A DNA stretch of 64,000 nucleotides from Bradyrhizobium sp. 139. Lineage in GTDB: Bacteria; Pseudomonadota; Alphaproteobacteria; Rhizobiales; Xanthobacteraceae. Below are positions 37,358 through 47,045 of this stretch, piece by piece. How positions within the stretch are numbered: position 1 is the stretch's first letter; each line of letters starts with the position of its first letter. Under the pieces are notes generated by a model that saw only the letters and a program-made list of their open reading frames with translations, searched no databases and had not been told where the DNA came from. The stretch is taken from the NCBI RefSeq assembly GCF_023074175.1, contig NZ_JADPKS010000152.1:1-64000 (forward strand). The letters are read 5' to 3'. The position numbers and the translations under genes are program-made.

Positions 37358-38376
37358 CTACTCTCCCTCTGGCGTAACGTCGGAGCCTGCCCACAAGCGC
37401 GGAAGACCGGCGTTGTGATTCCTGATGTTCAGAGCCTTCCATTGCAGCGCGGGGAAGTTCTCTATCGCGTGCTTGACGGCGGCATCGCCTTGGAGACTGC
37501 TGACGTCGATCCGTCCCTCTTCGTAGAGAGCATCAAGGAACGACATCTCGCCGCGATCATGTTCGAACAAGGGGGCCAGTCGTTCTTGCCATTCGGCCAG
37601 CACGAGCTCGCACCAGGCTTCCGGGCGGCCGTCCTTGTCGAACATGTCGCTCTTCACGACGGTCAGCAATTTTCCGCGGAGTTCGTTGGTGTGGTAGCTA
37701 TATCCGTCCAGCGAGGCCGTCCGCCAGTTCAGGTCCCGTGTGGCCGCCCCGATCGCGAGCGTAGCGAGCTTGACCTGTTTCCAATCCAGCCCGCGGACGT
37801 GCGGCAGGCGCCATGCGTCGTAGAGATCGCGCGATGCGCAGCGCGCGGCCATCGCGACGCTTTTTCCGGCGGCGATCTCGCGCAGATCCACGACGTGGAT
37901 TTTCGTCGCGGTGTAGCCGCCCAGAGAAACGGAATTCATTAGCGACGTCCCGAAGAACGGCGTGCGGTACATGTAGTTGACGTCGACCTCGATCGTGCCG
38001 GGCCGCCGATGGGCCGAAACGTACCTGAAGCGCCACTTTTCGCCGGCGTGTTCGTCGCACGGGGTTCGGAAGAGTTCGTAGCCGTAGTTCCCCATAAGGA
38101 GCGGCAGACGCTTCATGATGAGCGCCTTGTCGGCGAGCATTGTTTTTTCCGATCTTCGGCACCGACGTAGTTCAAGTCGATATCCACCGACAGACGATCG
38201 AGACCGAGATAGAACAGGTTGAGCGCCGTACCTCCTTTCAAAGCGAAGAGATGGCCGATCTCCCTGTCCTTGGTGAGCCGGTCGAGCACGTCTATGAGGC
38301 GGACCACGCGTTCGATTGTCGCGGCTTCGAACGACAGTTCATTGGAAAGCTTCTCCAGGCGTTCTACCGAGATCAT
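37358..38376 (-). pseudogene. abiEii: AbiEii nucleotidyltransferase toxin, frameshifted
   Basis: The N-terminal frame (38376-38113) has HLFALKGGTALNLFYLGLDR followed by LSVDIDLNYVG, the GG(T/S)-x9-D-x-D nucleotidyltransferase motif of type IV toxins. The frame breaks in an A6 run at about 38140-38145. The second frame (38140-37358) continues MLADKALIMKRLPLLMGNYG, VDVNYMYRTPFFG, ATKIHVVDLREIAAGKSVAM and RDLYDAWRL to a normal end. Repairing one base gives a full-length AbiEii-like protein of about 338 aa. The start overlaps the AbiEi stop as ATGA, the usual operon arrangement. A homopolymer indel could also be a sequence error. Confidence 0.75.
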
Positions 38377-38726
38377 GGCGCCATCTCCGGAGAGCCACCT
38401 TCGAACGAAGGATGGAGGAATTCGCTAGGCAGCACCACGTTCCATTCCGGATGCGCCTCGCCGGCCTGGGACGTCGTGCCTAGCACCGCGCGCGGCGACG
38501 ACGGTACCGACCGTTTCAAATCCTTCAGCATCTCATCGTCGACGAAGAGGTCTTCGCGACGGCTCTCCAGCCAGCAACCGAGGATACCAGCGAGCGACTG
38601 GTTCTCGCGAGCTGTCGTCAACTCGACGAGCTTGGTCACGTCGAGGGCGCGCACGGTCTGTAGCGCGTTAGAGAGTTCTTCGGTGCCCGCCGCCAGGTCG
38701 GGCCGCTCGACGCAGTCGACGAGGGT
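38373..38726 (-). pseudogene. AbiEi antitoxin C-terminal part, fused to kdpD
   Basis: The last 117 codons of a 504-codon frame read TLVDCVERPDLAAGTEELSN, then ALQTVRALDVTKLVELTTAR, ESRREDLFVDDEMLKDLKRS and a C-terminal NVVLPSEFLHPSF. This is the C-terminal domain of AbiEi-type antitoxins (TLxDCxERPDLxGGxEE). The N-terminal DNA-binding wing is absent. Instead the frame comes from KdpD without a stop (see next entry). It overlaps abiEii by four bases. Confidence 0.7.
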
Positions 38727-40155
38727 GCCGATGACGCCGATCAGCCCGCGGCCGGTCCGCATCGGCAAAAACAGCCGCTTGGCACCCGGCAGCGTATCCG
38801 AGCCGCGTCCGGCCGGGCGATCGTTGGACCAGGTCCAGTTCGCCGCTGCAAGGTCGGCCCTGTCGAGTTCATCCTCGGGCGGATAGCCGGATTTTACCGT
38901 GAGCACGCCGTCTTCCGGCAGCAGCAGCACGACGCGTATCGGCGACGTTGGCCGGTTCGGTGATCGTGAAGGTGTAGACCGACGGCAGGAAGAAGAAATT
39001 GTAGCACAGCGAGGCCGCGACGCTGGCGCAAGGCCGACGGCCACGACCAGCAGCGCCATCAAATACGGTTTTGGATCGAACGGTTTGGATCGTTCCGCGT
39101 TGCGTACCGTTTTCTTTGGAACAGGCTCGGCGGCGAGTTCCTCGCCGGCAATGACATTGACGCTGATATTGCCGGCGTGCCGCACCAGATCATGCACCAC
39201 CGAACCGCGCATCAGCTCGAACCACCATGGGCGCGTCGACTTGCTGATGATGATCTGCGTCACGTTATTGGCATGGGCGAACTGAACGACATCATCGGCG
39301 ATGCGGCGGCCGACACCGGGAATGGTGATGGACTCGCCGCCGAGCGATTCGGCCAACCGCATCGTGTCGGCCAATCGGTCGCGCGGCCCGTCGGTCAGTT
39401 GCAGGCTGCGCCGCGTCTCGATGGTGACCGCGGTCCAGGGCGCATGCAGCCGGTCTGCCAGCCGCTTGGTGTAGCGCACCAGGCCCGCGGCGCGCGGATC
39501 CTCGCTGAGGCACATCAAAATGCGCTCGCCCGCGGCCCAGGGACCGGCAATGGCATTGGCCTGCATGTGGGTGAGCAACTGCTCGTCGACCCGCTCGGCG
39601 GTGCGGCGCAACGCCAGCTCGCGCAGCGCGGTCAGATTGCCCGGCGAGAAATAATGCTCCAGCGCGCGCTCGGCTTGTTTGGGGACATAGACCTTGCCCT
39701 CCTTCAGCCGCTGGATCAGATCGTCGGGCGTGAGATCGATCAGCTCGATCGCGTCGGCGCGGTCGAACATCTTGTCCGGTACGGTTTCGCGCACCCGTAC
39801 ATGCGTGATCTGCGCGACCACGTCATTGAGGCTTTCGATGTGCTGGATGTTGACCGCCGTGTAGACGTCGATGCCACGGGACAGCAACTCCTCGACGTCG
39901 AGATAGCGTTTGGGATGACGGCTGCCCGGCGCGTTGGTATGAGCGAGTTCGTCGACAGGGCGATCTGCGGACGGCGCGCGATCAGTGCGTCGAGGTCCAT
40001 TTCCTCCAGCGTCTGGTCCTTGTAGCTCAGCCGCTTGCGCGGCAGCACTTCCAGCGCTTCAGCAGCGCTTCGGTCTCGGCCCGCCCGTGGGTTTCGACCA
40101 CGCCGATGACGACATCGATGCCCGCCTTCAGCCTTGCATGCGCGCTTTGCAGCAT
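38727..40155 (-). pseudogene. kdpD: KdpD sensor kinase remnant, joined in frame to abiEi
   Basis: KdpD is the potassium-stress sensor kinase. The remnant starts at MLQSAHARLKAGIDVVIGVV, so the Walker A segment before it is lost. It continues LPRKRLSYKDQTLEEMDLDA, then after a frameshift SRGIDVYTAVNIQHIESLND and the Usp-like domain (GERILMCLSEDP, IIISKSTRPWWFELMRGSVV). A large deletion removes the transmembrane helices near 39000. Part of the GAF-like domain follows (LPEDGVLTVKSGYPPEDELD, LPGAKRLFLPMRTGRG), ending at GVIG. The histidine kinase core is missing. At about 38727 the frame runs straight into AbiEi. Confidence 0.8.
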
Positions 40156-40358
40156 CTCCACTCCCTCAGGGGAGAGTAGGCCAAAATACAACCATAGTCG
40201 CAGTACAGAATAGGGAGCGGCGACACAGAGCGCCGACTGACTGCTAACGCCCGACTGCGGCGGGGGTTTCTCCTCCTTTACCCCGCCGCGCCCGAAATCA
40301 GATCTGCTGCAAAACGTCGGGCGTCCTCTTCTTTCCTCGCGCAATCAAGGAACAAGAC

Positions 40359-41351
40359 TTGACAGTTCAAATCGGCGTCAATGGCCACTCCATGTTCGCC
40401 TCCGGGGCGTACCGCCAGATCAATGACGAGGACGTCTTCAAGACGCTCGCCGCACATAAACTCAAGCGATACCGCCTGACCATTCCTCTGGCGGCTGACA
40501 CTGATCCATGGGTAGCGACGCGCTTCACCTCGATCGTAGGCCTTGCCGCCAACTATGGCGTCACTCTTGAACCTGTTCTGGCGCTTCCGCTAACGTGGGG
40601 CGACAAGACCGATGCTGGCAAGTATCCTGCCGGCGACGCTGCTGCGATCTACTCCCAGGGCTACAATCGGACCCTGGCATTCGTTCGCCAGTTCGCATCT
40701 TCAGTCGGCGACTGGGAACTTGGTAACGAGATCAATCTGACCGTCCGTGATGGCAACGGCTCTCCGTTGTTCGGCAAGGGATGGACCTCTGCCGAGTTCG
40801 CTGCATATCCGTCGATGGCCGACTTCGCCAATCTCTTGCGGGGAATGTCGGACGCGATCGAGCAGGTACGCCGCGACATCGGCAGAAATCTTCGGCGCAT
40901 CGTCGGCACCACATCGACGATGTTCGGCTACATCGACTTCATGAAGGCGAATGGCGTCAAGGTCGATGTGCTCGGCTATCACTATTACGAGCATGCCGCC
41001 GTGGACCCGACGAACTACTGGGGCGGAGTTCGTCCCAACTTCAACCTGTTCACAAAGCTGTCGAGCTACGGCGTTCCAGTCGCCATCAATGAGATGAACG
41101 GCGCCGAGATCTACGACGCAACCTTCGTCAACACCTCGACGTCTGCCTCGATGTCGGCCTGTAACTCAAACCTGGATGCGATGCTGGCGAAGTTCTCTCA
41201 GTATTCGTTCATCGAGTGGATCGATCTCTACGAGCTGATCGACGAGCTGGACAAGACTGGTCCCGAAGGTCGGTTCGGGCTGATGTTCAATCTGTCGACC
41301 CCGAAGCCGCTCATGTCGACGGTTGACAAGTATACGGGTGGCCCCCAGTAG
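40359..41351 (+). CDS. Glycoside hydrolase-like TIM-barrel protein, C-terminus cut by amber codon
   Basis: The 330-aa frame starts at TTG 40359 with AAGGA seven bases upstream. It shows a (beta/alpha)8 pattern with GVNGHSMF at the start, WELGNEINL (likely acid/base Glu after strand 4), YHYYEHAAV and VPVAINEMNG (likely nucleophile Glu after strand 7). This fits clan GH-A glycosidases, but I cannot name the family or substrate. No signal peptide is visible, so the N-terminus may also be trimmed. The TAG at 41349-41351 follows GGPQ. In the same frame beyond it comes a Pro/Ala linker (APPAPAPTPAPV), so the original protein was longer. Confidence 0.6.
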   Translation: MTVQIGVNGHSMFASGAYRQINDEDVFKTLAAHKLKRYRLTIPLAADTDPWVATRFTSIVGLAANYGVTLEPVLALPLTWGDKTDAGKYPAGDAAAIYSQGYNRTLAFVRQFASSVGDWELGNEINLTVRDGNGSPLFGKGWTSAEFAAYPSMADFANLLRGMSDAIEQVRRDIGRNLRRIVGTTSTMFGYIDFMKANGVKVDVLGYHYYEHAAVDPTNYWGGVRPNFNLFTKLSSYGVPVAINEMNGAEIYDATFVNTSTSASMSACNSNLDAMLAKFSQYSFIEWIDLYELIDELDKTGPEGRFGLMFNLSTPKPLMSTVDKYTGGPQ

Positions 41352-41600
41352 GCCCCACCCGCACCAGCACCGACACCAGCTCCCGTATCGCCTCCGGCGC
41401 CGACCATATCCGTGTCCTACCGATGCTCCTGCGTACGGGGCATCGGTCATTTCGTTTTCCTGTCGATCACCCTGATCGCTTCAGCAACCTCAATGACCGC
41501 AACCGCGCATCCGGCATCGGCCTGTTCAATGCCGGTCGCCAGCTCGGCTGGTCTCATGGGAGCAGCCCTGCTCCACAGATCGATCGACGATACTTGGAAG
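41352..41600 (+). pseudogene. Linker and C-terminal domain remnant of the glycoside hydrolase
   Basis: Directly after the amber codon, and in frame, come about 20 Pro/Ala/Thr residues and PTISVS. In the next frame the sequence DAPAYGASVISFS follows, resembling the start of an Ig-like or carbohydrate-binding beta-sandwich. The frame change and the lack of further pattern show decay. It supports loss of a C-terminal module from the enzyme above. Confidence 0.45.
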
Positions 41601-42067
41601 CTCGCGGTTCAGAGCGGCACGCTCATTGATCAACGCTCTTTGGCCTGTGAGAGACCAATCCGTCCTTCATCGCGCTCCGCGAATGTCTCCCCAGACTTCG
41701 CTTGTTCAGCAAAGGCCACAATGCTTGCTTCCGTTTCGGCGATCTGGGTCTTCATCTGTTCGGGACGCGCGGACCATCCGCCGCCATGCGCCTGATGCGG
41801 TCGATTTCTTCGACTGTCTGAGCCTGCACCTCATCGGATAGAACGTGAGGGGGCGGCAATGCGCAGAGCTTCTCGAACTCATCGCTTTCGCTCTGGAGCA
41901 CGATCGACGAGTAGTCGGAAAATAATGAGGGCATCGACCATCTCGTCGGTCTCGTCTAGGATCAACACTCACGCACGCGGCGAGCCTTTGGATCATATTT
42001 TGTGGCGGCCGCTGAAGAGGATTCTGATTCGACATCCAGGCTATGATCCAATGAAGATGACAGAGGC
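41601..42067. other. Probable remnant only
   Basis: A minus-strand frame at 41752-41934 (SSIVLQSESDEFEKLCALPP, then VQAQTVEEIDRIRRMAADGP) looks once-coding. It may continue out of frame to about 41640. I do not recognise it. No intact gene is present. Confidence 0.3.
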
Positions 42068-42939
42068 TCAGCTCGCTGTTCCGGAGTCGTTCGAGAAGGC
42101 CGTTTGATAAAGCTCCTCAATCTTCGTGACTTCGTCTGGCGTTAATTGGGAGAATTCGTTGTCACGGGCGCGCTTTGAGAGTCGCCCTTCATTCTGTTGC
42201 AAGAATCCAAAGAGATTGTTGAGGGTGCGCTCCGGCATGTCGATCATGTTTTCGACGCCCGCCCGGAATGTATCGAAGCTCCGCAAGAACCGGATTTCCT
42301 TCGGAAGATCCTGTTCGATGGTCCTCTGCACGCATTCGTACAGAAACTCCGCGTGCGGCGTTGCATCGAAAAAGCGGCAAACGTCAGCCGTATCGTTCAG
42401 GACCTTGACGTTGCCCTGTGGAGTAGGCTGCCATTGGACGCATGGAAGCAATCTATTCGAATAGCTTTCTAATACGTCCTTGTATTCGGCGATTTTGTCT
42501 TAGGATGGCGGCTGAAACCGGAAAGTGGATGCCGGCGGATTGAATCCGTCGTGCCAGGTGCGGCCATTGCCGTCCTCGAATGGATGGATGTAGACGAACC
42601 CGAAGGCCAGCACGGCGGCAGCCACGACGGGGTCAAGCTTAATTGACGAGGCCTGGACGAGGAGGCGATATCTTCGTGATGCGCGCTGATATGGTCCGGA
42701 ATGGATCTCTGCGTCTCGTGGTCATGCTCACCGACGAACCCGCCTTCCTTCCGAAAGCCGAGCTTCACGAAATGCTCATCACCGATGACAATGCGGTGCA
42801 GGCGCAAGAACACCGTCTCATCGAGCGGCGTCCATCCTGCTTCGCCGATGACCCTATCCCACCGCTGGATAAGATCCTGCGGCGGCTTCTCGCCTTCCAT
42901 GACGCAGCTCGATTTTGAATCCTTGAGGAGAAGGGTCAA
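42068..42939 (-). pseudogene. Fic family protein, frameshifted
   Basis: The N-terminal frame has SSCVMEGEKPPQ, whose S-x3-E-G is the autoinhibitory alpha-helix motif, then RWDRVIGEAGWTPLDETVFL and IVIGDEHFVKLGFRKEGGFV. The catalytic motif HPFEDGNGR is readable at 42560-42586 in another frame. It is followed by a deletion of the helix after it. The C-terminal part (42451-42068) reads VQWQPTPQGNVKVLNDTADV, FFDATPHAEFLYECVQRTIE and LFGFLQQNEGRLSKRARDNE. Fic enzymes AMPylate target proteins. This copy is broken by at least two frameshifts and the deletion. Confidence 0.75.
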
Positions 42940-43235
42940 TTGCGCGGGCCCGCCGCAACGCCCTGGCCATGGCGCCTGGCTCGGAACGCCGGCGCGCCCG
43001 TCAGGATCCGGCCCGATGGGCCTCGATGTTGTTCAGGAGGACTCGGTAAGCGTAGGCATAACCGGGTTCCTTGCCGATCGGCGGCCACATTCTCAGCCAG
43101 ACAAGCACCTTAACGTCGGCCTTCCACCGGAAGGCGCTCTAGCCAGGTCCAGCTCCGGCTTCTCGGCCTAAATGTGCAATAATTTATTGTAATTACGCAA
43201 CTGAATTTTATTGAGAACGCCAGCATACGCAGAGG
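42940..43235. other. Region between two divergent Fic genes
   Basis: No gene is called. Minus-strand text (RMWPPIGKEPGYAYAYRVLL) hints at the original upstream part of the minus-strand Fic gene or another remnant. The AT-rich stretch at 43165-43215 stands out and may have been a promoter or junction. Confidence 0.3.
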
Positions 43236-43355
43236 AATGCCCGCGCAATCCTAAAAGTCCTCCTGGAAGGCGGACATGCGGCCGCGGCGGGACGCATCGC
43301 CGGGGCGTACCGACTGCTGGGTAACACGCGGGCCGCCGACGATATCGTCACCGCG

Positions 43356-44276
43356 ATGACGGCGGGCGGGCACGATGTCAGGGAAGATGCCGATCCATTC
43401 AAGGCGCCGGTACCGATGCAGCTTCCAAGCCGGGCCACGCCACCAATCATGACGCGAATCCGTCTCATGTGGGCGGAGATTCGCGAAAATGTGTTAGCAA
43501 ATTTGAAGCTTGAGCCGCGGCGTATCAACGATCATGACGAATATCTGGCCGCGATCGACGAACGGTACACCTCGGACGCGTACCACTCGCTTTCTATCGA
43601 AGGCTACTCGGTCACGGAGGAACTGATCGAGAAGGTCAAGACCGGGAAATGGGATCCCAACGGCAGCGATGGAGATCGCAAACAAACGGATGCAATGGCC
43701 GCGAAGGGCTACTGGGATGCGTTCCAACTGGTCCGTGGCGCGGTGGCCCGCGTGCTCAACGGTGAGGACGCCGCCGAGATCGCCGATCGGGAGCACCTCG
43801 ACTGGTACCGGGCCCTCTTTCAGCCCTCAGTTCAAGCCGGCATCATCAAGCCCGAAAACCTCGCCGGTTATCGAACTCACTTCGTTTTCATCAGGAACTC
43901 GGGACACACACCGGTCGCTTGGGAATCGGTACCTGAGGCCATGGAGGCTTTTCTTGATTGCCTGAAGGAGGAGAAGGATCCGCGCGTGAGAGCTGTGCTC
44001 GGACACTTCATATTCACCTTCATACACCCTCTTCCAGACGGCAACGGCCGAACGGGCCGCTTCCTCATGAATGTCATGATGGCATCGGGAGGGCTGCCTT
44101 GGACAATCATTCCCGTCGGCAGACGCGACGAATACATGCGGGCACTCGAGAGCGCGAGCGTACAAGGTGATGTCGGTCCCTTCGCCGCATTCCTGGCAGA
44201 CTGTTGTCGTCGTGAGCCGCCTCCGCCCCGGCAGAGCCTTCCGGGAGAAGTCCAAGCACTGGCGGACCTCGGTTGA
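43356..44276 (+). CDS. Fic family protein (N-terminally truncated)
   Basis: Fic proteins transfer AMP from ATP to target hydroxyls. The 306-aa frame from ATG 43356 has the inhibitory motif in HSLSIEGY (S-x3-E-G), a long helical part (GYWDAFQLVRGAVARVLNGE), and the complete active-site loop HPLPDGNGRTGR with catalytic His and phosphate-binding GNGR. ASGGLPWTIIPVGRRDEYMR follows. The frame is open upstream to about 43215 (LKVLLEGGHAAAAGRIAGAY, RAADDIVTAM), which resembles a further N-terminal domain of this Fic subgroup. That domain has no start here and seems to be cut off. The Fic core itself appears intact. Its target is unknown. Confidence 0.72.
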   Translation: MTAGGHDVREDADPFKAPVPMQLPSRATPPIMTRIRLMWAEIRENVLANLKLEPRRINDHDEYLAAIDERYTSDAYHSLSIEGYSVTEELIEKVKTGKWDPNGSDGDRKQTDAMAAKGYWDAFQLVRGAVARVLNGEDAAEIADREHLDWYRALFQPSVQAGIIKPENLAGYRTHFVFIRNSGHTPVAWESVPEAMEAFLDCLKEEKDPRVRAVLGHFIFTFIHPLPDGNGRTGRFLMNVMMASGGLPWTIIPVGRRDEYMRALESASVQGDVGPFAAFLADCCRREPPPPRQSLPGEVQALADLG

Positions 44277-44560
<284 letters not shown>

Positions 44561-44579
44561 CGCCATTCCTCTGTCAGCC

Positions 44580-44810
44580 TCAGAACGGACGTTGGGAGGC
44601 CGTTCTCGGCTGCAAGGTCGAGGTGCTGACCAAGGGCCTTCTTTCTCCCGACCCGCGCGGCAGCGCGCGGATGCCGAACAACAGTTCGGCGATGGTGACG
44701 CTGGAGAAAAACAGCGTCTCGGCCGCCTGGGCGTCGAGCCAGTCACGAACCGATGGATGCGGTTCGGGCTTCATCGCCTCGGAGACCACATTCGTATCGA
44801 GCAGGATCAT
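44580..44810 (-). pseudogene. VapC-type PIN toxin, truncated
   Basis: From ATG 44810 the text MILLDTNVVSEAMKPEPHPS and FFSSVTIAELLFGIRALPRG is the N-terminal half of a PIN ribonuclease (first Asp in LLDTN, Glu in AELLFG). After about residue 54 the frame shifts into unrelated sequence and stops at 44580. The C-terminal acidic residues needed for metal binding are lost. The start overlaps the antitoxin stop as ATGA. Confidence 0.75.
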
Positions 44811-45030
44811 TCGAAGCGCATCGGCTCAGCGGGACGCGCGTCGCGGCCATGTTCAAGTGCCTCGACATCGGCATTGGTGAGGCCGATCTTCCGGCTCATC
44901 TCCGAAAGGGCGGTGCCGAGCCGCAGCCGGCCCTCGGGACGCACGGCGGCCTCCAGAATGGCGCGCATTTCCGCATCCGCGCTGCGATTGTGCTACGCCG
45001 CGCGGACTTTCCCCTTGTGGCAGCACCATT
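44807..45030 (-). pseudogene. FitA/VapB-type antitoxin remnant with amber codon
   Basis: The minus-strand text after the stop reads HNRSADAEMRAILEAAVRPE, GRLRLGTALSEMSRKIGLTN and ends EPMRFE at the overlap with vapC. This is an RHH-type FitA-like antitoxin. A TAG at 44994-44996 stands where CAG (Gln) is expected in KVRAAQHNRSADAE. The N-terminal beta-strand is not recognisable upstream. Confidence 0.6.
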
Positions 45031-45031
45031 C

Positions 45032-45250
45032 TCAAGCGCGATCGTGCTGCACGACCGGGTCCACGAAGGTGATATGCAACGTGATCGGCCCTCTGGAACC
45101 GTCGAGCAACACGCGAAGCCTGCTGCGCGTAGCACCGAACCCGAGAACGACTCCTTGCTTGCCGCTCAGACGCGGTCCAGCCGCTTCGCAAACGACTACA
45201 CGCTCACCTACGGTCCAGTCGTGGAGCGTACTTTCACTGGCGCATGCCAC
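45032..45250 (-). CDS. Small KOW-like hypothetical protein
   Basis: The 72-codon frame reads LHDWTVGERVVVCEAAGPRL, then GKQGVVLGFGATRSRLRVLL and DGSRGPITLHITFVDPV. The beta-strand pattern with G-x-x-G-x-V and VLLDG is KOW/SH3-like. I do not know the family. With decayed genes on both sides it may itself be a remnant, but no internal stop is present. Confidence 0.35.
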   Translation of the reverse strand: MACASESTLHDWTVGERVVVCEAAGPRLSGKQGVVLGFGATRSRLRVLLDGSRGPITLHITFVDPVVQHDRA

Positions 45251-45866
45251 TTTGAGTGTCCCAGGACTTTACCCGTCCCAATTCCAACCACGCCGAAAGA
45301 GACGATCTGCACATCGGGTCCCTCCGGTCCGACACGCCTCGAAATGCTGCAAGACTCGCATAACCGCGGCCCGACGCCTAGTCGAATTATGTGTATGGCG
45401 AGCTCTGCCCGGCGGTTCAGGGCCGGACTGGATCCACCAGTTGGAGTACGAACCTCCCGAATGCTGGTCTACTTTGAATTGGAGTATCCTTTTTTGCAGT
45501 GGCGTTTATCCATTGGTCTAGGAGGGCCTAACGGAGCTCTCAGGGCAATGAGCGTCCTGTCCATCGTCGCGACGATATCCGCGACCGTGCTGTGGTCGGC
45601 ATCGCGGTGGTGCTGTTCACGACGCATAACCATTCGGAGGTTGAGGACGATGACTGCCACAAAACTCTCGCGACCATTCCGTGAAAGAAATGCTCTCGAG
45701 CACCTGGGACCGGGAGCTGGCGAAAGATCTTGCCCAGGAAATCGAGATCTGCACGGGCGACCGCGCGAAACGTTCGCCGAGATGCGCCGCTTCCTTGCCG
45801 TCAAGGGCTACCGGGAATTTCTGCCGGCCGCAGAAGGCTCGCGTAAAAAATCGTCGAAGACGCCCT
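45251..45866. other. No recognisable gene
   Basis: Overlapping frames on both strands. Plus-strand text near 45690-45850 (ELAKDLAQEIEICTG; FAEMRRFLAVKGYREFLPAA) looks once-coding in two frames but I cannot assign it. Confidence 0.3.
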
Positions 45867-46203
45867 GAACTTGGTCGCTCACGCGATACGCTCCTACGCG
45901 CTCGAGAGGCCGGCTCTATCCGCCGCGCCTTTCCGGAGCGCGGCCGTGATTGTTCCGAGTGGCGCGACGCTCGTGAAAACCTGCATACGCTGATAATCGG
46001 CGTCCTAGCCGAATTACGGGCTGTTCGGCGAAGCCGCCGAGAACGCCCTCACTACGTTGAGGAGTCTCGTTCGCGCCTACGTGCTGAACGAACTCATGCA
46101 CACGGTCGTGGGATCGATTCCTACGACGAAGCGTTCGACAAGGCCCTCCAGGTCTTTCGTGCTCGGGCTGCCGGCTTTCGCTTCCTCGAGAGGCGGCCGG
46201 GCG
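45867..46203 (+). pseudogene. TetR/AcrR regulator C-terminal remnant
   Basis: Plus-strand frames give LVAHAIRSYALERPALSAAP, then WRDARENLHTLIIGVLAE, then FGEAAENALTTLRSLVRAYV and LNELMHTVVGS, with SYDEAFDKALQVF. These match the ligand-binding C-domain (WHG type) of TetR regulators, with three frame changes. The helix-turn-helix N-domain is not visible. Confidence 0.55.
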
Positions 46204-46469
46204 AGCGGGCCGTTGCGGCAGGAGCTTGCGTACGTCGCCGATCAAGAGGAAGGATGGGCCTCCGGGTAGGGGATCGAGGTAAGGTCTGGCAACGGCGCTG
46301 GCCGAGATTTTGGGTTGGATGCGCTCTACGGCCGGACGCGAGGGGGAGAAATACTGCAATTGCGGCGGACCAGCTACGTCCGCGAGCAAAGGACATTGCG
46401 CTGGCGCAATGGCGGCCCCGGCCGGCTTCAATAAGAAAGCATCACACCAGAATTGGGAGCGTATTGGGC

Positions 46470-46876
46470 ATGAAGACAACAGAGAAGACTTATCCCATCC
46501 TTGAAGGCCTCCTGGATGTTTTCGGTAACCGGCTGAGGCATCGCCGTGAAATCCGTGAGTTGCATCAACTCTACTGCGGCACGAAATCGCGCCGATCTGC
46601 GCGTCACGCCTGCAGACCTCGATGCGTGGTCAAGGACGCTTGCGGCTGACGAATTGCCCCGGTTACTGAAGGTTCTCGGCATCGACCACGAGGATGTCTT
46701 CGCGATCGAAGTCGGCAGTGCTGCGCGACGAGCGGGTCTGCACCCAATGCGACCGCAAGGTTGAGTGCAACAACGATGTCGAGATCAGGGTGGATACCAG
46801 AGATTACGAAGACTACTGCCTCAACGCTCCAACGATGCAAGCGCTCGGCAGCAGCCTGGAGGGCCACCGGTCCTGA
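46470..46876 (+). pseudogene. DUF6455-like protein, frameshifted
   Basis: ATG 46470 opens MKTTEKTYPILEGLLDVFGN. After a frameshift comes DLRVTPADLDAWSRTLAADE with LPRLLKVLGIDHEDV, and after another VLRDERVCTQCDRKVECNND and YEDYCLNAPTMQAL. The DLDALVR-x-ADELPxLL region and the two CxxC pairs are the DUF6455 signature, probably a small metal-binding protein. Two indels break it. Confidence 0.6.
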
Positions 46877-47045
46877 ACGAGCGGCATCTCGCCCGTAGAT
46901 CTACCGTGCGTAAGTCCCGCTAAGAGATGACACCGAATTTGACCGTGTGGCGGTCCCTCGGATCCTCCGGCCATAAGCAAGGAGATCGCCGATGCTTCCG
47001 CCCGCACTCTACACCACCCAGCCTTCCACGACGCGCTCCGCGCCC

